From Xylogone sp. PMI_703 (lineage: Eukaryota; Ascomycota; Leotiomycetes), in assembly GCA_021399445.1 (NCBI GenBank), contig JAJTUQ010000016.1, forward strand, positions 124,001 through 188,000: a stretch of 64,000 nt of DNA. The letters are read 5' to 3'. Position numbers and translations under genes: made by a program. Below the pieces are notes generated by a model that did no database searches, was not told where the DNA came from, and was given only the letters and a program-made list of their open reading frames with translations. Shown here one piece after another: positions 45,107 to 57,556 of this stretch; the first letter of the stretch is position 1, and each line of letters starts with the position of its first letter.

Positions 45107-45868
45107 GGAATCCGCGCGCGGGTAATAGTAGTTCCACCGCCGAAACCTCCAAATCTTATATATGGAGCGGCTCGTACGGTATTGCAATAGACAGCGATTT
45201 GCACTCCTATTTTACAGATATACGAGCTCTGATTGGCTCCCTTACGATTGCTACGATTTCTACAATATCGCGATATTGGCGATCGTGTTGTATGGTGTTG
45301 TTGTTGTTGTTCGTTGCATACCTACATACCGGCTGCCAGAGATCACGTGCCTCCCATAGCACTCACACCTTCCCTTTCACACAATAACCTACTTAATAAA
45401 CCAAGAGCACCTGCAAGAGAAAGTACCACCGTAATTAAACTAAATGATATTGTATTCTTTATAGGATATAAAGTTTGAACAAGAAAATAATTACATAAAC
45501 ATAAGATCTATATTTATAAATCTTAACCTCTAAGCTTTTCTTTTTGTTTTTGTTTTTTTTTTTTTTTTAAATTTAAATATAAAGTTGTTATAAGAACACT
45601 TTTAGTAATAACTACTTAGTAATTAAATAAAAATTTTATAATTATTATATTTAAAATTAAAATTAATATATTTTATAAAGTAATTTAATATTATTATCAT
45701 AACTTAATAATAAAAGTATAAGTAAATATATTAATTTTGTATAAAGAAGTAAATTATTTTATAATTTAAAGTTATACTTAAGTAGTAATACTTAGACTAT
45801 AGTAATTTATATAATTTTTCATTTTTTTTATTTCTAGGTTTTAGTATTATATTTTCCTGTAATATTAT
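45107..45868. other. Boundary spacer: end of gene-rich DNA, start of AT-rich block
   Basis: The first 370 bp keep ordinary composition with no gene. From about 45480 the sequence turns abruptly AT-rich, with a T-run at about 45548-45568. No coding sequence is recognised. Confidence 0.65.
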
Positions 45869-46172
45869 TGTGGAAGAGAGAGGTGCTAAGAGGTGTTGAG
45901 GTAGTATATACAGTAATACAATACAACTGACCAATTGTGGTAAAGAAACCCGTCATGTATTAGTAATAGTTATGCCAAGCCGAGCCAGTATATATTGATG
46001 ACAAGCCCCGGATAGTAAACCAACAACCTTTTTATACTTAACCAAGGGAGTAGTTTGTTCGTTTGCCTTATATACTTGTTGTTTATATAGTTTTGTGTGA
46101 TCTTGTTGTATAAGCTCTATTTTTGTATACTTTAGTTAATGTTATTATTATACTTATATTATCACTTCCATA
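45869..46172 (+). repeat. Probable 5' LTR of element A
   Basis: About 304 bp from TGTGGAAG to CTTCCATA, which would be a perfect inverted terminal repeat (CTTCCACA) before one C-to-T change. It is followed at once by TTAGTGACTAACAC, a plausible primer-binding site with one G-to-A change. The partner LTR is not in the window, so this is tentative. Confidence 0.45.
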
Positions 46173-47067
46173 TTAGTGACTAACACAAGAAGATATATTA
46201 TTTGTTTAGAGCCAGGAAAAAGAGAAGTTAATGATAAGAACCATGAACATAAAACAGAGACATTGTTTAGAGTAAGTATATGGAAAGACTTTAAGAAAAT
46301 CGGAAATTAAGTCAGAATAAAACCGAAGAAGAACTAAGCCTGTACTTGGAAAAGAGAATAAAGTCAGATTGGTAGCCAAGAAAAAGACTATTGAAAAAAA
46401 GTTATATAAAGACTAGATAGTACTATTTAACAGAGAAACTATTGAAACAAGAACCAGAAGAAGAATAGTTTATGAAGAAAGTTCAGTAAAGAAGAAAAGA
46501 TTAAAGAAAGAATATAAGGAAAGCAATAGTACAGAGATTCTGGCCCTGTCCAGAAATCTTCAAGAATAAGTAATTACCAAGATTATTGAAAAAAGAAAAG
46601 AGAAAATAATAGTATGAGGAAGAGTTTTATAAAAAAAGGGGTACTAATCCAGAGATTACAGAAAAACAGAAAAAAATAGTTTAGAAATAATGAAAATATT
46701 TAAAGAAGTAACAAGAAAAAGATTTAAAATAATAAAGTATTTAGTTTTATTTATTTTGTAGTTAATATTATTTTTAAGGAATTTGATTATATCTTTGAGT
46801 TATCAGAACTTTAAAGATTTACTGAAGAATAATTTATTAAAAATAATTTTTATATTAAAATTTTTTATATTAAGAACTTTAGTAATTCAGACATAAAACA
46901 CAGAAACCCTTTTGAATGTAATTAATGTTAAAGATATGGCTGGATTATTACAGAAGAATAAAAGAGGAAGTGGAAAAAGAGTTGTAATAAGAGAAAATTG
47001 GCCTTAATGGTCTTAATTCGGGATTAACTGGAATACAGGAAACATAAGAAATTAGTTTCTGTCGGGA
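46173..47067. other. Leader and start of element A, no intact frame
   Basis: Purine-rich AT-rich sequence between the putative LTR and the recognisable Gag core. It probably holds the 5' Gag region, but I cannot read a conserved protein from it. Confidence 0.45.
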
Positions 47068-48081
47068 GTGCTATTCTTCAAAAGAATAAATGTCATAGAC
47101 TTTATGGAACTATTGGAAGATGAGTTTGATGTCCAGGGGTACCAGATGACAGACAAGGAGAAGATGTATACTCTGTCAAGGTATTGTAATATTAGGCTTA
47201 GAAGAATTATAAAAAATATGGATAAGTGGATAACAAGGGACTGGGAGAGCTTTAAAAAAGCCTTATTCCAAATATTCCAAAAGTAAGACTTGAGACAATA
47301 GTAGTTAATTCTTGAATATTTAATAATATTCAAATCGAAGAAAAAGATAATGAATGATGACTTTAAAGTTTATTTTCGTGATTATTGGTATATGGCAAGA
47401 TGACTGTTAACTAACGGCGAGATATCTAAATGGGAAATAAGGTTATATTATTTATAAAGGTTATTTCTCCAAATAAGTTATAAATTAGTGAATATAACAG
47501 GAATTAATCAAAAAGATAAGTTTATAATAAACTTCAATAAGTTTTATCAAGAATTTATCTGTTAAAACAACAAGAATAATATTATATAATTTATCGAAAA
47601 TGACTTTTAAAAGAAAAAAGACATTAATAATATAATAAAGTATTTTGATTAAATGTCAAAAATTACGAAAAATAAGAAGTTTTAACTATTCATTATATTT
47701 GTTACTTAGTTAAGTAAAGCTAATTAAATAACAAAAGTAAATGATAAACTTATGAGAAGTTTGACAAAGGTTTTCGAAACTTTAACATTGAAATTAGGTA
47801 TATTATTAATAGTTCAAATATTTGCTTTCCAGTAAGAAGTATAAGTGAACTAATGGAGGCCTGTTGTGAGTAAGAAGGGAAGATACAGAGGAGGTTATAG
47901 AGGAGGACATGGTAAGAGAGGGCAAAATCCGACGGCTCAGGGCATATTTCTGTATTATTATTATGAAGAAGAGGGGTACCAAAGACGAGGATACCTTGAA
48001 CTTGAGTATGACATAGAAGTAAAGTTATGCTATGAACAATATAAAAGACTTTATTATAGAAAATATAATCTTAGGGTTTAA
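47068..48081 (+). pseudogene. Element A Gag remnant with mutated zinc knuckle
   Basis: Gag core reads ELLEDEFDVQGYQMTDKEK and KNMDKWITRDWESFKKALF in one frame. Downstream, a basic RGGYRGGHGKRG stretch is followed by YYYYEEEGYQRRGYLE, a CCHC zinc knuckle whose cysteines, glycines and His have become Tyr and Glu, as G-to-A and C-to-T changes would do. Many stops; not functional. Confidence 0.65.
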
Positions 48082-50203
48082 CTGATAACTTTTTACAGGG
48101 GAACAACGTCAAAAGAGATTGTCAGAAGATAAAAAGTAATTATTAATATAAAGTTAGATATGGAGATAAGCCAGAAAGTTCAATTTATTATAATTGATGA
48201 GAAATTCTTTGATAATGAATTAAATTTTGATGATTTTATAGAAACAAAAGACTTTATAAAAGTAAAAGTAATTATTGCTTAGGTAGAGGAAGAGAAGAAG
48301 GAAAAGAGGTAACAGTCAGAGAATTGGGTATTAAAGTGATAAGTTAAAAAGGAGTAGAAACTAATAATACTGAAATTGCTAAAACTAGAGAATTAAAAGC
48401 TTGTGATAGTGAAAGAGGAGGATGATAAGATAGATTTGGAATACTTAACCTTGAAACTGGTGAAAAATTTAGGTAGATGTTTAGTGAGAAAGAAAAAAGT
48501 CATTTTCCAAAATAAATTACAAAAAACAAATTCTCTTGAAATAGTCTTTGAGAAGATTTTAGATCAGAAAATTAAATTGATTATCGGAGAAATCTTATCT
48601 TTATCAAACTTAATATAGAAATTAATGTTCAGGAGAAGAGGTCAATAATACTGAAAGACTAAGCTAGAAGTGAAAGTTAATTCGATTAGAAGAAGTCTAG
48701 AAAGACAATATATAGTCAAGACTCTAAAGATTAATGTAAAGATCAAAGATTCTATTTCATGGTAAATATTAATTAATACTAGGGCAGAAATAAATATAAT
48801 GACTAACTATTTAGTATAAGAAGCAAGGTTACCTGTGCAACCAAACCCAGAAATGATGTTAATCTTAGTAACTGGAGAGTGTAAGAGGTTTGACAGAATA
48901 TGTAATAATGTTAAAATAAGAGTTAAGAGTATAATAATGATAATCCTAATTTTTATAACAGATGTTGTAGAGTCAGAATTAATATTAAGAACATTGTTCA
49001 TATAAGAAACATAGATGGAAATGTGGACTAAGGACAATAGTATATATATTATATTATATAGCCAAGATATTAACAAAAAAGTAAAATTTAGAGTTTTGAC
49101 ATGCCTTGTCCATGGTACATAAGTTAATGTAATAATGCTCCAGGGAAAAGAGTAGTTAGTACTTCCGGGGGGCAAAATATTGACAGAATAAGTATTTCTG
49201 AAGTTAAAAGCCAGAAAGGAGTATGAATGTCGAGAATGAAAGCTGAAGTTGTAAGAGGTGGAGACTCTGGCCCTGTCTTAAGGTCTCCGGATAAATAAGG
49301 TGAAATAAAACTGAAAATAATATGGATATATAATCATAATAACTAGAATTACTTTAAAGTCATGAAGACATTGTCAGAAGTTTAGGTTCTTATTATGTAC
49401 AAAAAAAGGACTAAAAAGTCAGGCCAGTAAATTTAGAAAAGTCAGATGGGAATAAGCCTGGGGGCATTAATAACTGGAAAAAAGAACTGAAAAAGTTAGA
49501 AGTACCTCTTGCTATCTTTGGGAAATATAACTACTGGATTATACTAAAGTTTTCTAATATATAAAGAAAAGAAAAGTTAACCTTTAAGAAAATAAATAAG
49601 CTAATTATCAAAGATTAATTAATTAAACAAGAGTAAGATCTGTTTATTAAACTTTTGTTTAACTAAGAAGTTATTATAATATTTGACTTTTCTTATATAA
49701 AAACTATTTAACCTAAAATTATATTATTACAGGAAATCTGAATAATTAAGTATATAGCTTGATAAGACAAAAATATTTTGTTACTAAAAGTGTTAAAGAA
49801 GAAAATAATCTGAATAATATAAAAATGTCTTGATCAAGGAGTTTTAGAACAAAGTTATAAGTTTTACAAAAATAGATAATTTCTGGTGGAAAAGAAGAAT
49901 AAAGACTACTGACTAATTAATATAGCCACAAGGATGAACAAGGTCATGATTAGAGATGTGAATTTATTATTCTCAGTAGACAAATTTATGGAAGAATTTA
50001 CAAAGTGTATAATTGCTTCTCTTGTGGATTTCTTTTCTGGATATGACTAAGTATTGTTAACTAAACAAAGTTAAGATATAATAACATTTATAACTCTTCT
50101 AGGACTATTGAAATTCATGAGATTATTGTAAAGAATTATTAATTCTGTAGCTTAGTTCATATAGATAATTACCCAGATATTACAAAATCTGATTCCATAT
50201 ATC
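48082..50203 (+). pseudogene. Element A protease and 5' half of reverse transcriptase
   Basis: The aspartic protease active-site region is visible near 48770 as INTRAEINIMT, with the Gly of the usual DTGA lost. RT sequence follows near 49.9-50.2 kb, for example IASLVDFFSGYDQ and ITQILQNLIPYI, with stops between. The frame is cut exactly at 50203 by element B and resumes at 57557. Confidence 0.65.
50199..50203. repeat. Left target-site duplication ATATC of element B
   Basis: The five bases before the first LTR are ATATC, identical to the five bases after the second LTR (57552-57556). Confidence 0.9.
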
Positions 50204-50809
50204 TGTAACGTTCCTACAAGGGTATAGGGTTATTTATCACTCAAATGATAGATGAAGGTAAAGGGCAAGAGAACAGCTTCACAGGGCTTTAGGGTAATTA
50301 CTATGAAATGCAGGTATGCTGTAAATCAATTAAATTGAGCATGAAGTTTTTATTTACTATGAGTTTTATCTACTTATATAAAGAGTAAATTTCCTTTGAG
50401 TCCCATTGATCCCATCGATCCTCCTGGGATCCATAGAATCCATGGGATCTGCTTATCTAATCCAGGTGCTTACTTAATCGTTAGTATTAACTTTTTGTAC
50501 GTATAAGTAAATTGTTAGCATAAGCAGAAAGATAATACTATTTCTCCGATAATACTATTACTTAGTTAGTATAATTAAAGGATTAGTATTATAATTCCGA
50601 TAATATTATCCTTTAGCTTATACAACCCTTTTTATAATACTAGTGTTGAACTTGTACTATCTTTTCGTTAATACTAGTAATGTGATAATATTAGTGATAC
50701 TATAACCAGGACTCTGATAACTGTCTTATCTTATACTTATTTAACTAAGGCGACAGTTATAAAAGTCTTGTACTTAAGTCGTTTGTCACAATTTTATAAG
50801 ATTATAACA
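50204..50809 (-). repeat. Element B LTR, left copy (3' LTR relative to pol)
   Basis: 606 bp, TGTAACGTTCC to GATTATAACA. It aligns end to end with the right copy. Confidence 0.92.
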
Positions 50810-50899
50810 CTATCCCCTTCTTAGCTTAACTTTGTCTCGAAACTTATAATTAGGACATGAAAGTCCTTACAACAATTCAATTCTTCCTTCCTTTTCACT

Positions 50900-51469
50900 A
50901 TGCCTCCTAAACATAGTCTTGAACAGAGTTATAGCGAAGTAGTGCGAAAGAGAAAGAAGGAAGCCTGTCCCGAGCTGATTTCAAGAGTCTAAACTTCTAG
51001 TGTTAAAATGTCTTTTTGTAGTCGTTGTGAAAAGAAGAAACTGACGTGTTTCGTGGCTCCGGATTCTTTACGGTACGGGGAATATATTAAAGCCAGGAAT
51101 AACATAAAGTATGATGTTCATGGTTCTTCTTCAGCGGACTGAGAAGCCTTAGTGACTGAAGAACAGAAACTTTCTCAGGAGTGGGAAGAGACCTAGAAAA
51201 AGGCTTTAGAGGCATAGGCGAAACTACTAAAGTTAAACCGTCAGAGGGAACAGTTTCGTTTTTGAGCTGTAGAGATGTTATGTCGTGGTTTAAAGAGTAT
51301 AGACAAGCTGGATACTGTTGAGGAGAAAGAGAAGTTCGAGAAAGAGAAGGAAAAGGAAATGTTACAACAATCGGAAACTACTCAACCGGCGGAGGTTAAA
51401 CTTTTCGAGGCCTTTTCTTCTGACGCTGATTTCTTTGTTTATGCTGATGTTCTGTTTGATCTGTCCTAG
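50900..51469 (+). pseudogene. Element B accessory frame, antisense to pol: six-Cys zinc-cluster-like plus coiled coil
   Basis: From ATG 50900 the frame reads MPPKHSLEQSYSEVVRKRKKE, then CSRCEKKKLTC and SLRYGEYIKARNNIKYD. The second half has Tyr where the element C copy keeps Cys, so the original spacing was about C-x2-C-x6-C-x8-C-x2-C-x8-C, the Zn2Cys6 layout. A long Glu/Lys/Gln-rich helical part follows (EEQKLSQEWEE, EEKEKFEKEKEKE) and an acidic tail (FSSDADFFVYAD). At least five in-frame stops. Its end overlaps the antisense end of pol by about 74 bp. Function unknown. Confidence 0.65.
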
Positions 51470-54400
51470 CTTGCTTCGCCTGTTTGTACTCCTCCAGGAG
51501 TTTACTAAAGTTAGTAAAGTGTTCCTCTGGTTCTTAAGTATTTAATTATCTGTATTTTTCTCATTCTTTCTATCTGACCAAGTATTGTTTCTTGTTCTTT
51601 ACTAACTTGTTGTCTAGGATTTCTTCGATTTCTTATTCCATATTTAAGTCTTATTCTAATTCTAAGTCTGGAGTTAATAATAATTCAGGTAATGCTTTTT
51701 CTAGTATAACTGCATGAAATACTGGGTGTATTTGCATGATATTGGGGAGTTCTAGTTTATATGTCAGATTTCTTAGTTTTTTTTTGATTTTGTATAAGTT
51801 AATCTTTTTTTAGTCTAATTTATCGTTTAGTCTTATTGTTTTGATAAATCTGCAGATAATATAAACTTTATTTCTTTCTTCAAGCTTAAGTTTTATACTG
51901 TACTTTTGATTATAATATTTTTTTATATGTTCTTGTGCGAATTTAATATTGTATTTTAAACGATTGTGGATTTTCTCTAATTTATTTGTTTATTGTTCAG
52001 TTATCTTGGAAATGTTTCTTATCTCTGTCTTTATGAAATAAGTTTAGGCTTCGTAGTTATAATTCGCAAAGAAAGGTGTAATTTTAGTAATTTTACTTTT
52101 TGTATTATTATATGTTAATTATGTTATTAGTAAAAGATCTTTCCAATTTGACTACTTATAATCTATATAATAACAAAAATAGGTTTTTATAATCTGGTTT
52201 ATTTGCTCGGTTTGACTGTTTGTCTGAGTTTATCTTTTTGTAATAATTTTTCTTTTAATGCTTAATCTTTTATAGATTATTTCCTAAAATTTCGACATAA
52301 AGAGCTTATTTTTGTCCGAAATAATTTCTGTAAAGATGTTATAGTCTGTTATAACCCTGGAAATCGTGATTTTTGCTAAATTCTTGGTTATTTATATTTC
52401 TTTTTATAATAACATAATAAAGTATTTCGTAAGTTTATTGACTATAATGAAGATTAAGTCATAGTAATCTTTATCTGGTCTGTTAGTATTTCTTGATAAG
52501 GATAATCTTGTGATAAAATCTTATGAAATAGAAGTTTAAGACTTTTCTGGTATCTGAAGAGGTATTAATTGTTTTATAGGTTTTTTCTTTGATATTTTAA
52601 CTCTGTGACAAACATTATAGTTATTAATGACTTTAGTGACTTCTTGTTAAAGTTTGAAGATAAAGAATTCTTGCTGTAACTTATTCTTGGTTTTTGTGAT
52701 TTTTTAATAACTGTACATAAGTAATTTATATTGTTCTTTTATAAATTCTTGGGTAATTGTTAGTAGGATGAATACTCTTTCATCTTTTAGCCAAATGCCT
52801 GGGAATTCCTGATCTTCAAGTTAACCAGCTTCAAGATTCTTAAAGATTTCTTTCTTTTCTACAATAATTAACTTGATTTTTTTTAGCCATTTCTCATCAA
52901 TAACTTATGTGACCATTAATACTTGTACGTGGTTAAGGCGTAAGATATCGCTTTCTCTCTTAAACATAGTGAATTCTTGTTTAGAACTTCTTTTTATGTA
53001 GTCTGGTTATCTGCTCAGAGTATCGGCTTTAGCGTTCTCTGATCTTTGGATATAGCAAATCTTGAAATCGTATTATGTTAACGTTTCGTATTAGTGTACT
53101 TATTTACTGTTGAGATCTTTAGTAATTATGAAAATTATTAAATTTTTGTGATCTGATAGAATCTCGAATAGATGTTTAATATTACATAAGTAAACTTTCT
53201 AATGTTTACAGTAATTTACAATGGTCAAGAGTTCTTTCTCGTAGATGTTATAGTTTAATTTTACTGGAATAAACTTTCGAGAGTGAAAGGCTACTAACTT
53301 CCAACGTCCTTTGTTATCCTTTTGTGACAAGACTTTACTTAACGCCTTACTTAAAGTATCTGTTTTCAGTAAGTATGATTTCTCGGGATCAGTATAGGCT
53401 AGTATTCAGTCTTTGTCGAATTGATTTTTAACTTTTTGGAAAGTTCTCTTTTGCCTTTTTTCTCAAACGAAAAATATATCTTTCTTTGTTAATTCTGTCA
53501 ATGGGCTAGTTATTTTCGAATAAATTGTCATATAATGTCTATAGTAATTAGTAAGTCCATTAAACTATTAGACTTCTTTGACTATCTTTAGAGTAAGTTA
53601 TTCTTTAATAGTTTTTATTTTCTCTGGGTTTATTCAGAATTCTTTGTCCGAAATTATTTCATCTAGGAATTTCACTTTCATCACGTTAAACTAATACTTA
53701 GTCAGTTTATACTTTATGTCATTATTGATTAATGTTTTAAGTATAGTACAGATATGTTGTCTGTGTTTTTCCAACATCTTGGAATAAATCAAGATATTAT
53801 CCAAATATATTATTATAAAGTAATCTAAATATGGTCTCAAAATTATATTATTCACTTTCTGTATAATTACCGGTATATTTGTTAGACCAAAAAATATGAT
53901 TAATGATTCATAAAGTTTATATTTAGTTTGAATAACAATGTACTATTTGTGTCTTTCCTTGATCTTTATCAAGTTAAATCCTGCAGTAAAGTCCAATTTC
54001 GTGAAATATCTGACTTTAATGAGTATATCCTGTATATTGTTAATACGAGGTAATAAGTATTTGTTTTTTATGGTTTTGCTGTTTAAATTTCTGTAATCTT
54101 TATATAGTCTTCCCCGGGGGTTGTTTGACTTTAGTGCTCATATCAATGGCATTCCTTACAAAGAACTTGACTCTTTGTAGAAGCTTTTTGTGGTTTGTTC
54201 ATTTAGTTACTTTCTCAGGATCTTATCCCTGGCGGGATTTGTTCCATAAATAAGTTTATATGAAAGGGTTATACTTTCCTGGAGAATGATTTCGTGGTTT
54301 TATTCTTTGTGTGAAGGTAAAGTTATATTTTTCGGTTATAGAATGAATAACTTACAACAGTCTTAGTATTTTTCCGGGAGAGTGTTTAATTTATTCTGGA

Positions 54401-56916
54401 GTTTATCTTGAGTAAGTTCAACAGTAAAAACATCTTACGTAAGTTATTCTTTTGGTCTAGTACTGTAATAGCATTTAAATGTTAATTTCTTTGTTTTCCA
54501 GTTGATATTTAGGTCATGGAATTTTAACTAAAGTTGTTTTAGGATAATATTTTCTTTTCCAAAAAAGGAAACCTCAAACCGGATTTGTTTTTGGTAGTTT
54601 TTAATCCTTATGATAAGAGGTTTAGTTTTGGCGAATATTTTTTTTTTTTATTAATGAGCCATCGACTATTCGTAAGGGCTGATTATAGACTTCAGTCTGT
54701 GCGTTTATTATCTTAATGGCCTAAGGCGAGATTAAGTTAATCTAGTTTCCCGAATCTATTAAAGCTTTAAGGTTTCTGTTATTAAACTTAACATTTAACC
54801 AGATAGTATTTCCTTTGTTAGTCATAAATATATCAGAGGCGAATTCTGTGTTAAATTCTTCTTTTTGAGTTATCTGAGGTAATGTCTTCTTTGCTCTAGG
54901 CTTTCTCAGGTTGAACGGGTTGTCGATATACCTCTTAAGGAGTATTTATTCGTCGTTAAACTTATAATAATAGTTTATCTTATAGTTATAACATTATTCT
55001 TGATGTTCTGTATAGAAAATTATTTCTCGACATACTTTTTTCTTGGCTTAGTACGTTTTCTCTTGGTCTTCATGATATATAACCTAGACGTAAGAGTCTT
55101 GTTAGAATAGCTGTATATTTTCTCCCAAAGAGTAAAGTACCAGGTTATCGTGGTACAATCTGTTGACAGTAATTTTTTCGAAGTTAGACCATATGACCTT
55201 AATTACTGTTCTTAATTTCTATATTCTATACTAAAGAAACTTATCTCGCTGGAGTAATATATCCTAAAGGATATTTCTTTTGACTAATTTCCAGGTTTTT
55301 ATATAACTTCTGTTAGGGTAAAGAGCTATTTTAACTAATATCATTCTTTTACTTACTTGTGGCTCATTTGTTTAATAAGGTTGGGTGATGAAATCTTCTC
55401 GCTTTATGTGGTTAGAGAACTCGGAACCCCGGAAGACTTTCCGAAAAGATTCCTCTGTTATTCTTTGGTTAAGTTTTAATGTCTTAGGTATTATGTATAA
55501 GGAATATATTGATGAAATCTTAACATATTCCTTTTCTTTCGGAAAGTCTTATAATATAGTACTGAACGCTGATTCACTGGTGTCTGTTTCGGTTTTGACT
55601 TAGTGGAATCCGTCTTGAAATTCTTCGCAAATTATTAATTCTTCCCTAACTTGTCCTGGGAAGAAAGGATCTAGCAGGTTAGTAATGTCTTAATATTCTT
55701 CTAGAGGGAAGTTGTTAAGGTTAACAGTTTCTAAGCCTTATCGTTCCTCTTCTTTTATGGCAGACACTAATATGTTTAACTCACTGACAGTAAGAGAAAA
55801 GACTCTTGAAGATATTATACTCCTGGTATCATGGTAGACTTTTGTCATAAGGTCTTCCATAGGAAAAATTCACAAAATCTGGTCCACGGACCAATCCTTA
55901 ATATCCTCTGGTAACTTATTGAAATCGTTTTATTTTACTAATAAGACGTTACCTGAACTGTAGGATTTATTATCTTTAATCAAGGATACCATAAAAATAG
56001 TCTTAGCCTCTTTTGACTTTCCTTTATCTTTATTACTGTATTCCCGAGCAGTATGTTCAGTTTATTCATACTTGTAACAGAGTTTCTTTTCTTTTCTTTC
56101 TTTGTATTACTCAAGAGTCAAGTTATACTTATTTTTCCCTTTAGACAATCTTTTGCTATAATTCTTTAGACTTTATCTTCTTCTTTCCATGATTTTATCG
56201 AAATTCATCAAATCCCCTCAATCATCAACGTGGCCTTTTCGTTTATTTGTCTGTAAAGAATAAGGAATTCTTCCTTTCTTTTCCATACACCATTCATATT
56301 AAAAATTATCAATCTCCTCGGCCTTCCTCATCTGCTTAATTAGCATATCCGGGCGAGGTCTGATACGAGCTAATTTGTCCTTAACGAATTCTTTTAACCT
56401 CTGGCAATACCAGAACATCAACACTCTGTCCTTCCAACTAGTCATATTACTCAATTATCGGAATTTAGTATTATAGACAGAAGTAGAACCAGTCTGTTTC
56501 AAGGTATATAATTGCTGTTCTACCCTGTCCGTTTCATGAAAATCTCCGAAAACTCTTTCCATTTCCTCTTCAAAACTCTTAAAGAATGCAAATAAGTTAA
56601 TGATGTCTTATTATCTTCCTTTATCCTTTTCGGTAAAGTTCTCGAAGTTCTCTACATATAGCAAAGCCCATTGTAACACTTCTCCTTCTAGATAAATAAA
56701 TAATTACATAATCTGTTAAAAATCATTTTGAAATTTATCCTTATATAAGTTCAAATACAGATAAGTTCAGAACTTAAAAAGTTTCAGCTTAAACCTATCT
56801 TCTCTAAAGCTTTCGATTTTTCTTAGGTCCAGCTTTCTTTCAATGAAGTTGGTCGTCGAGTTAAGGCTAGCCTCGGGGGCTTGAGGGTTCTGTTATAAAG
56901 ACAAGTCTCCGGCCAT
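51396..56916 (-). pseudogene. Element B Gag-Pol remnant ending in a chromodomain
   Basis: Read on the minus strand from ATG 56916 (MAGDLSL). Gag includes GEVLQWALLYVENFENF. The protease region has KALIDSGN, and RT, RNase H and integrase follow, the last including ADTLSR and EIISDKNKLFMSKF. Near the C-terminus are PVFHAVILEKALPE and a chromodomain-like YLVR...EPEEHFTN, with TAA in place of the usual Trp codon. Many TAA and TAG stops at former Gln and Trp codons indicate RIP. Not functional. Confidence 0.75.
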
Positions 56917-56945
56917 GATACTTTCGAGTTTTATGGTACTCAAAG

Positions 56946-57551
56946 TGTAACATTCTTACAAAGGTATAAGGTTATTTATTACTCAAATGATAGATAAAAG
57001 TAAAAAGCAAAAGAACAGCTTCATAGAACTTTAGGGTAATTACTATAAAATGTAGGTATACTATAAATCAATTAAATTAAGCACAAAGCTTTTATCTACT
57101 ATGAGTTTTATCTACTTATATAAAGAATGAATTTCCTTTGAGTCCCATTAATCTCATCGATCCTCCTGAGATCCATGAAATCTATAAAATCTACTTATTT
57201 AATCCAAGTGTTCACTTAATCACTAGTACTAACTTTTTGTATGTATAAGCAAATCGTTAACACAAACAGAAAGGTAGTACTATTTCTCTGATAATATTAC
57301 TATCTAATTAATATAACCAAAGAGTTAGTATTATAATTCCGATAGTATTATCCTTTAGCTTATACAACTCTTTTTATAATATTAGTGTTGAACTTGTACT
57401 ATCCTTTCGTTAATACTAGTAATACGATAATACTAGCGATACCATAACCAGGACCTTGATAGCCGTCTTATCTTATACTTATTTAACTAAGGCGATGGCT
57501 ATAAAGGCCCTGTACTTAAGTCGCTTGTCACAACCCTGCGGGGTTATAACA
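56946..57551 (-). repeat. Element B LTR, right copy (5' LTR relative to pol)
   Basis: 606 bp, TGTAACATTCT to GGTTATAACA. It matches the left copy over its whole length apart from scattered transitions. Confidence 0.92.
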
Positions 57552-57556
57552 ATATC
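57552..57556. repeat. Right target-site duplication ATATC of element B
   Basis: Identical to 50199-50203. Confidence 0.9.

Larger units (their letters stand above)
50204..57551 (-). mobile_element. Element B: complete chromodomain Ty3/gypsy retrotransposon
   Basis: 7,348 bp, bounded by two direct 606-bp LTRs (50204-50809 and 56946-57551), each starting TGTAAC and ending TTATAACA, and by the 5-bp duplication ATATC. Gag-pol lies on the minus strand. The polypurine tract GAAGGGGATAG next to the left LTR agrees with that direction. A second reading frame lies on the plus strand between the left LTR and the pol end. Differences between the LTRs in the parts I compared are almost all C/T or G/A transitions, the mark of RIP. 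It interrupts the RT of element A. Confidence 0.92.

Noticed and set aside
45548..45568. T-run as a telomere or sequence end
   Set aside because: It lacks the TTAGGG unit and the sequence continues into retrotransposons.
47052..49175. Minus-strand open frames in element A
   Set aside because: They are shadows of the plus-strand Gag and protease remnants in AT-rich sequence.
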